Of a stretch of DNA of 64,000 nucleotides, positions 57,284-64,000 are shown one piece after another. The notes below the pieces were generated by a model, which worked only from the letters and a program-made list of their open reading frames with translations, ran no database searches and was not told the origin of the DNA. How positions within the stretch are numbered: the stretch's first letter is position 1; every line of letters starts with the position of its first letter. A program made the translations under genes and the position numbers. This stretch comes from Absidia repens (taxonomy: Eukaryota; Mucoromycota; Mucoromycetes; Mucorales; Cunninghamellaceae): positions 62,001 through 126,000 of the forward strand of contig MCGE01000010.1 in the NCBI GenBank assembly GCA_002105175.1, in the 5' to 3' direction.

Positions 57284-60200
57284 GAAATGGTTGTAAAATA
57301 AGGGACAAAAGTAAAATAAGTGATACAATTGATATGGTTTTTTATTTAATTGATAAAATGTCAAGTCTTTTTATAATAAAATGAAGATATTTGTGGCTGT
57401 GGACGGGAGCATGATAACGGTATATTTGTGACTACGGATAATTGAGGCTGTGTGCTATCTGATGTGTTGAATGACAAGTGTGGGAATAAGTGGGGAATTC
57501 AGGGGTAAAAAATAGAATGAAGAGATAAGGCGGATATACAAATGATGATGGTATAGATACTTTGATGTAAATATTGCTAGTCAGGAACCAGGAATACGAC
57601 AAACGACTCATGTTTTGTCAGTTTGTAGGTGATAGAAATAGCAGACTCAGGGGTGCTGTTCCAAATAGGGTAATAGGTTCAATACTTTAGTTTACAATAG
57701 GTTAATAAAGTATTTAGCTATAGTCACAAGTAGAATTAGATGTAGAATATAAGTTGTATTTTTATTGAAGAATAAAATATATAGATATTTATACTATTTC
57801 GACTCTATCATTATTTTAAATGGGGAACAAATAGGAATAAAGGTTACTGATGAGATATATAGACTATACTATACAAGCTATACAAAGGGGAAGTGAAACT
57901 ACAATATTTATGCTATTGGTGTTGTCGCTGCCATTTAGGAACCAACGAAGAGTGTCTCTTTTTCTGGCGCTTGGTTCCAGCCGAAACCACCAACTGCACA
58001 CCACGGCTATCCCGGGCAGTTTCACCTGCGAAGCCGACAGTTTGAAAAATTGTAAGGTTTTATATAAACTACTTGAGACAATAGGGCCACAGCGGAAAAA
58101 AAATTGATTAAGTTGATTATTATTCGTCGTCTATATTTTTCTCATAATAGACTGGACGATAGATGAGTATTTTCAGGTCTATGATAATCACTTATTGGAC
58201 GATACAAGGGTATATACGGACTGATACGATGACTCATTTGAAATACACACTTCTTGACATCAATACTATAGCTTCTATACATTCATATAATTGGGTCAAT
58301 AAACAGAGATTTTTTTATTCAAACGTAATAATAATGATAATAATACTACCAATACTACATACTACATACTACATACTTAACAAAACCCCTCCCCAAAACC
58401 CAAACCCAAAGCTACTACTAAATAGCTTCTGAGGGAGCTTCCTCCAACAGAAGCAAAGATAGGCTATTCTCACCTCAGACGCAGCAGCATCATTCAGTAT
58501 GAAGCAGGGGAAGTTGTACTATAAGAGAATAGTATGAGTGTACTGTTTTGTAGAAGGCAATGTTTTGTTCGTGCAATTACCTTACATCCTGAGAAATATT
58601 TGTAATGTTGGACAAGGGAACCGAGTCATATCTACTGTAAAAAAAAAAACACAAAAAAAAAACCTTGGCCTACGAGAAAAAAGGATACGAAAAAACTTAG
58701 TATGTGTGAAAAAGCGACACATAATGATGTTTCACCACCCAGTTTTCTTACCTTCTAGTTATTCTTCACAAAAGATGACAAAAGCAATGTGCAGCTCTAA
58801 AGGATAAAAAACAAGTGATAAGTGAGAATGTCTTTTTTTTGGGGGGTTCTACATTCAGATGCTTACCGGGCTGTAAACAGAAATGAAGAAAAGGAAGACA
58901 AGAGCAATATACAGCTCTAAAGGATAAAAAGACAGAAGTGATAAGTGATAATGTTTTTTTCGGGGGGGTTCTACATTCAGATGCTTACCGGGATATAAAC
59001 AGAGATGAAGAAAACATTATCAGTTGGAATGGTTCATAGCAGCTACCTATTTAAAAAACAAAAGATAAACGTATACAGTATAAGATACTTTTTTATTGAT
59101 ATTAGTCCAGCTATTATCAAAAAACAAAACACCTTACAAGAAATCCATGATGGCTAGGGTGATGATAAAAAAGAATAAAACAAAAGGAAGAACAAAATAA
59201 ATAAATGATAAATAATTGCGGGTATTGAATTATCGGGCTAGTGTGAGGAATATGGTAAGAGCGATGAAATTTGGGTGCACCTTTTCCTTCTGTTATAAAA
59301 TTCCTCTCTTTTCTTCTCTTTCGTCTTTTGGTTTGTTTTTTCTTTTTACTTTAGTGCTCATCTCCATCATCGCCTCTCCACACTAGTGAACTTAAATCCC
59401 ATTATTTTAGTGTGCACATCATTCCTATCATCTGCCCCCTTTATTTTAGTATCCTCTTCATCTCTTACACTATATATTGTCTTTTATTTTACCATTACTG
59501 TCTATTTTATAATATTATCACTGCAATAAAGAAAATCACATTTGAAAGAAATATTTGTGTACATTGTTTTTGTGAAATACATGTGTTGTTGTTGTGTATT
59601 TGTGTACATTGTTTTTGTAGTGTTAAATATATTATTCTTTGAGGGATATGTGCTGTTTATCTATTGTAGGGTATGTGTTGATTTGTTTTTGCAGGGTATC
59701 TATTATATTGCTTTTTGTAGGATACAGTAGTGTTGTATTGTCGAAGAGAAATACTCACAGTAGATGTGTTGTATTTGTGAATACTCTTATGAAGGGGGAA
59801 GAGGGGGGGTGTTTGTAAAAAGATGACTCATACAATATCTTCGTATATTGCCTGATTGGGGTATATTCCTAAAAATATACATCAATTGAATCTTCAGTTG
59901 ACATAGGCGACATGTTCATCAATAATAAATCAAAAATGTATCAATTTCAGGCGATATTTTTGATTCAGATTGATTCACCGAATTTTTTTCGCACTGTGTA
60001 CCATACGTCTCATTTTAGTGGAGAGCCTGGGCAATGTTTGCTGTTGACAGTTGACGTTTCGTATTATATCATCATCAACCCCTTTTCTTTTAGATTTAGT
60101 AACCCCACGCACTTTTACTTTTACAGTATACATTTTATCATCCCTTTACTTTTGTTTCGTTTTCATAATTTTTATTTTTTTATATTACACATTTTGACAG

Positions 60201-60425
60201 CTCCTACCACACGTGCATTTACCCATTTTTGGTAACACTACACGAATTTACACACTCAAAAGACACAATTTTTTCGGACAAAGAAGTATTTTATTTTTTT
60301 GAATATCATCATCTAAATCTAATCTCCTTTCGAGTCTATACTACCCATTTACACTAGATATACATTTCCTTTCCCTTCCCTTTTCTAGTTTAGTTTTCAT
60401 TTTATCCCTTTCTTTTATTTACCTA
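57284..60425. other. long non-coding region
   Basis: No gene could be assigned. It contains a tandem duplication at 58778-59014 and imperfect T/G-rich repeats at 59540-59720. A degenerate gypsy primer-site-like 'agtggagagcctgggcaatg' lies near 60018, probably the leader of the relic at 60426. Minus-strand splice-like signals between 58380 and 59060 could belong to a small unrecognised gene. Confidence 0.4.
58778..59014. repeat. tandem duplication, about 118 bp x 2
   Basis: Both halves carry 'gcagctctaaaggataaaa' (variant acagctc...), 'agtgataagtga', a T/G run, then 'ttctacattcagatgcttac' and 'ccggg-t-taaacag'. Read on the minus strand, each unit has an acceptor-like 'tcctttag' and a donor-like 'cggtaagc', so it could be a duplicated exon. 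Confidence 0.65.
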
Positions 60426-61760
60426 ATGGAAGACAGTGGATCAATCAATCTCCTCCCATACGTGGATAAGCCGGACCGATATTATGGAACCCAACAAGCA
60501 AACCATACCGTATGACTTGGTAAGAAGATGAATTTTTGAAGGAAACCTTGGATGACTTGTTGGACAAAGGACTGATTCGAAGATCTGATGGTGAATGGAC
60601 TGCGCCGGTGTTGTTCGTAAGCAAGAAGACTGGTGACTTGCGTGTGTGTCAAGGCTACCGTAAGCTGAATCAAGTTACCGTGAAGGACAGCTACCCCCTA
60701 CCGCACATCGATGGTTTAATTGATTCTGTTGGTTCAGTACACTTGATGCTGCAAATGGTTTTTGGCAAATTCCGATGGCTGCTGATTCTATATCCAAGAC
60801 TGGTTTCACCACGAAGTACGGAACGTTTGTGTTCTTAACGATACCATTTGGTTTGACAAGTGCGCCTGCTACTTTCCAGAGGGTGGTAGCGACAATCCTA
60901 CAAAACTACATTGGTGATTTTGTGTATGTTTTCATCGATGTCATCATAATATTTTCCGAGACACAAGAAGATCACGCCAAGCACCTGTATGAAGTATAAC
61001 CTACGTTTGAAGAAGAAGAAATGTTACTTTCGCCGACAACAAGTTGAATATTTGGGTCATATAATCAGTATTAATGGAATCTTACCAAACAGGCGAAACA
61101 CGGAAAAAATACAAAATATGCCAAGGCCGAGGAACGCGAAGGACATTATATCTTTCTTGGGGATGATCGAATTCTACAGGCGTTTCATAGAAGTTATTCA
61201 TCTAAGGCGGAACCATTGACAAGACCGACAAGAAAGGATCAGTAATTTAATTGGGGAATCAAGCAACAAAGCGCGTTCGAATCATTCAAGACTTACTTAA
61301 CAAATCCACCGTTGTTGGCATTTGCGGACAAATCACAAACACAAATTTTGACCACAGTTGCTTCTGGGGAAGGTATTGGTGCGATACTGTCACAGTTTCC
61401 TGATAGATCCAAGGATGAAGAAACGGTAATCGCGTATGGGTCAAGAACACTGAAGTCGGCGGAATCAAGGTACAGTACAACGCATTTGGAGGCATTGGCG
61501 ATCATTTGGGGTGTACATCATTTTCGACATTTATCTGGCTGGACGATCCTTTGTGCTGAATACAGACCATGCCGCATTGAAGTACATCCTGAACAACCCT
61601 AAACCTGGTGCAAAGTTGGAAAGGTGGTCTGCCACGTTGATGGAATACGAGTTTGATGTAAAGTATAGACAAGGATCTCAGAATCCGGCTGATGCGTTAT
61701 CAAGGTTGTGGAATGTAGAGATAGTTGTTCGTTGGAAGTATATGTCGACGACGAAGAATG
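60426..61760 (+). pseudogene. Ty3/gypsy relic: gag start fused to RT-RNase H
   Basis: 'MEDSGSINLLPYVDKPDRYY' matches the LTR-D gag N-terminus, then after about 30 codons the sequence jumps to RT ('[20 protein letters not shown]', '[19 protein letters not shown]', 'IPFGLTSAPATFQRVVATIL'). The catalytic box reads VFIDV instead of YIDD, so the second Asp is lost. RNase H follows in shifted frames ('ASGEGIGAILSQFPDRSK', 'STTHLEALAIIWGVHHF', 'NTDHAALKYILNNP', 'QNPADALSRLW'). At least four frame changes are needed. Protease and integrase are absent. It belongs to the same broad group as the LTR-D elements. Confidence 0.85.
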
Positions 61761-61831
61761 ATATTTTTTTTTTAAAAAAAAAAGGAAAGAAAAAGAAAAA
61801 AAATAAACAAAAAAAAAAAGGGATCAAGGTT

Positions 61832-62457
61832 AAAATAGACACTCCATAGTAATTTGAATTCCAAATTAGTACACGGAGAATGGGTTTATCCGGCCGAGAG
61901 TGGCACCGATCGACGCGCAATTGTTTAGAGTATGTTACACATAAGTTTAAGATTCATCGGCCGACATTTTTCGTAAATCGAAAAGTGGCTTTAAATGTCT
62001 AACTTTATACGTGGTTTAGATACAGAGACGTACGTTACACCAATCGAAAGTGCTTGTAAAACTACATATTCTGATGTAGTTTCAAAGTTATTCGAGTTGA
62101 ATTAACAAATTTATGACTTTATCTCTGGAAAATGAGAAAATGACAATTCAGGTTTCATTATTTTTTTTTACTGATTTCAGATTTATTGAAAAATTAAAGA
62201 TGTCGGAACGGGTTCCAAATTTCAGGAACAAACGTCCGTGCGCAGATCGACACAGGGAACACAAATAGATTGTCATCAGGGTCTGCAATCGTCATTTAAG
62301 CCATTTTTCGATTTACGAAAAATGTCGGCCGATGAATCTTAAACTTATGTGTAACATACTCTAAACAATTGCGCGTCGATCGGTACCACTCTCGGCCGGA
62401 TAAACCCATTCTCCGTGTACTAATTTGGAATTCAAATTACTATGGAGTGTCTATTTT
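61832..62457. mobile_element. foldback MITE-like element with about 165-bp inverted arms
   Basis: 61832-61998 and 62293-62457 are inverted copies: 'AAAATAGACACTCCATAG' at the left end pairs with 'CTATGGAGTGTCTATTTT' at the right end. 'CACGGAGAATGGGTTTATCC', 'CATCGGCCGACATTTTTCGT' and 'TTACGAAAAATGTCGGCC' lie within the arms. The arms differ by only a few bases. The roughly 295-bp centre has no ORF. No target duplication is evident. Confidence 0.85.
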
Positions 62458-62509
62458 GACTTTCAACCAAAAAAAGCAACTTTTTGATTAGAATTGACCC
62501 CTTAGATTA

Positions 62510-62600
62510 GAAAACAACAATAACAACGGCAACTACGACGACAACGATAATAATAACAACAACAATAACAATTACAATTACAACAATTACAACAATTTGT
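62510..62600. repeat. (CAA/AAT)n simple repeat
   Basis: Interrupted AAC/AAT triplet tract between the two inverted-repeat elements. Confidence 0.8.
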
Positions 62601-62678
62601 CGCAAAATAATAGTAACAATAAACCCATGTAATATCTATTTTCAATGAAACATATGATATAGTATATAAAGAGTGACA

Positions 62679-63248
62679 TTTTTTATTAACAAGTGGTATA
62701 TAACTTAGCGGACACAAATGTCCGATCTTTAAAGCAAAATATCTTGACAATAAAGCACCGTTCATTTACGATTTTATGAATCAATTATTTTAGTTTAGTA
62801 TATCATGTGGAATTAATTTCAGGGCGTGTTTATATTAGCAATATATATGTGCATATATTTTGAAAGGATCATTTTCCTTATTTGGACAACGGACAATAAT
62901 GTTCGATCATAAAACATGTCAATGTTGCAAAACAGAAATAAAAAACTATATTAACCTTCTATATTAATATGGACATTTTTCTATACGAAAGTTTTCAGGA
63001 AAAGGCATTAACAGCCGGTTTACAAACATAGCATATTTGAGTGGTCCGAGAGTTGTACTATTTTTTTCTTATTTTGGGAAAAATCTCATAGAGTAATGTT
63101 GATATGCGGAAAAGTGGGTAATATCATACACATTTCAGGCTTTCTCATATTGCAGAGTCATTAAAAAATAGTCATAATAACGCTTCAAAATTTCACTTTT
63201 TATTAGCGGGTATTTATGTCCGATTCATATACCACTTGTTAATAAAAA
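62679..63248. mobile_element. second inverted-repeat element, 22-bp ends
   Basis: 'TTTTTATTAACAAGTGGTAT' at the left (62679-62702) is inverted at 63227-63248. Just inside each end lies a similar motif: TTAGCGG...ATGTCCGAT at about 62704-62725 and 63203-63225. No ORF. Length about 570 bp suggests a MITE; no target duplication identified. Confidence 0.55.
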
Positions 63249-64000
63249 TCATATACAAGAATCGCACTTAATTCTATCTGTCTTATATTCATTTATTTTT
63301 ATTTTTTTGCTATTTTACACTCGTATTATTGTAAGTCCCCATTCAATGCCATTAATGTTAATACATATTGTTCTAATCATTTTCTCTTGACGTGCACATC
63401 TCTTATCATCCATTCCACCTTGGCAAACGGACTTTCAAATTTTATTTCTATTTTATTTTTCTACAAACGGTTGAACTTGTACCTAAAAAGTTCCGGTGCT
63501 CACATACATAAAAATACAAAAAACCTTTAAAAAACACAATCCAGCTACCAGCTAATAACCAAAAGTAGTCGTAACACCGTAACAAACACTACAAAAACAC
63601 AACCCAAGTTACGATCCACTAACAAAAATAACGCGTAACAGTACACTGCTCTCTATATATTTTCAAGACTCCAGTCAAGTAAACAAAAAAGTACATTTTA
63701 AATTCCGATTCAGGGGAAAAATATATTTTGATCCTCGCTGCAAATCCGTTCAAGCAAGAACAAGAAAACACTTATACACTATCTATTTGGTGTAAAATAT
63801 AACTGGAACTTAACTAAAAGGTTAACTTCACACCGTTTCGGCGTATATAACTTCAACAAACCGTACATATTTGGTACATCACTTTTACATATAAACTCAA
63901 AAATACCCGTAACAACCTATACGAAACTCAAAAATAGCTGTCAGCGATGACTTCAGTCTAGAAAAATTATTTGATATCGACGAATTGCTCAACTGGGCTC
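63249..64000 (+). mobile_element. stacked LTR fragments of the A/B families
   Basis: 63468-63576 resembles the end of LTR-B ('ggttgaactt', 'cctaaaaagtt', 'ggtgctcac', 'gtcgtaaca'). 63690-63914 resembles the end of LTR-A ('attcagggg-aa-atattt', 'ttcaagc-aga', 'cccgtaaca'). Further CGTAACA ends occur at 63576 and 63640. At 63937 TGTCAGCGATGAC starts a new LTR that runs off the window; its first 60 bp read 'VSDDFSLEKLFDIDELLNWA'. Confidence 0.55.

Noticed and set aside
57850..58107. 85-codon ORF and its antisense ('VGFAGETARDSRGVQ')
   Set aside because: No recognisable family and no coherent gene model; kept as unassigned.
62502..62765. Minus-strand ORF with Cys/Tyr-rich C-terminus
   Set aside because: Translation of the (CAA/AAT)n repeat and of a MITE end.
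1..64000. CRISPR array or bacterial operons
   Set aside because: No regularly spaced identical repeats, and all recognisable genes are eukaryotic with introns.

Overview
The window is nuclear DNA of a filamentous fungus, most likely an early-diverging one (Mucoromycota, probably Mucorales). Genes have many short GT-AG introns (about 50-90 bp), intergenic DNA is AT-rich with long A/T runs, and tRNA and protein genes are eukaryotic. The lineage is inferred from gene style and from the mix of Ty3/gypsy elements; no marker gene proves it.

The left part (1-40 kb) is gene territory. In order: a nucleoplasmin-like domain protein (+), ribosomal protein uL1/RPL10A (-), an Rch1/SLC10A7-type transporter (+), RNA polymerase III subunit RPC9/Rpc17 (-), a decayed Fanzor/TnpB-like zinc-ribbon relic (-), a CaMKI-type kinase (+), an FHA-forkhead transcription factor (-) sharing a 150-bp divergent promoter with Sad1/USP39 (+), glia maturation factor (-), a TBC-domain Rab GAP (+), a peroxisomal-type Lon protease ending in SHL (+) with a decayed tandem copy behind it, a WWE-like protein with a frame change (-), and an Nha1-type Na+/H+ antiporter (+). 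These are mostly housekeeping genes with no shared pathway. Four copies of one roughly 0.65-1.1 kb non-coding repeat (here called R1) lie between them.

The right part (40-64 kb) is a nest of retroelements. A short internally deleted Ty3/gypsy element (41877-42961) sits inside an R1 copy with a CATG duplication. A solo LTR (44034-44614) sits inside an older LTR with a CTAC duplication. A nearly complete 7.7-kb Ty3/gypsy element (44698-52420, CCAC duplication) follows. Its primer-binding site is complementary over 18 nt to the 3' end of tRNA-Ile(AAT), and that tRNA gene lies 64 bp beyond the element's right end. Gag and Pol overlap at a textbook A AAA AAC slippery site. Pol is followed by an extra ORF of unknown function that reads from the internal region into the 3' LTR; the starts of two other LTRs in the window keep the same reading phase and a similar acidic tail. 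This LTR-spanning ORF3 is the most unusual feature of the window. Frame breaks in Pol and the differences I can see between the two LTRs are homopolymer length changes, so some may be sequencing errors.

Further right are diverged LTR pairs, a tandem arrangement of two related gag-bearing elements, a gag-RT fusion relic, a foldback MITE with about 165-bp inverted arms, a second inverted-repeat element, and a cluster of LTR ends running off the window edge.
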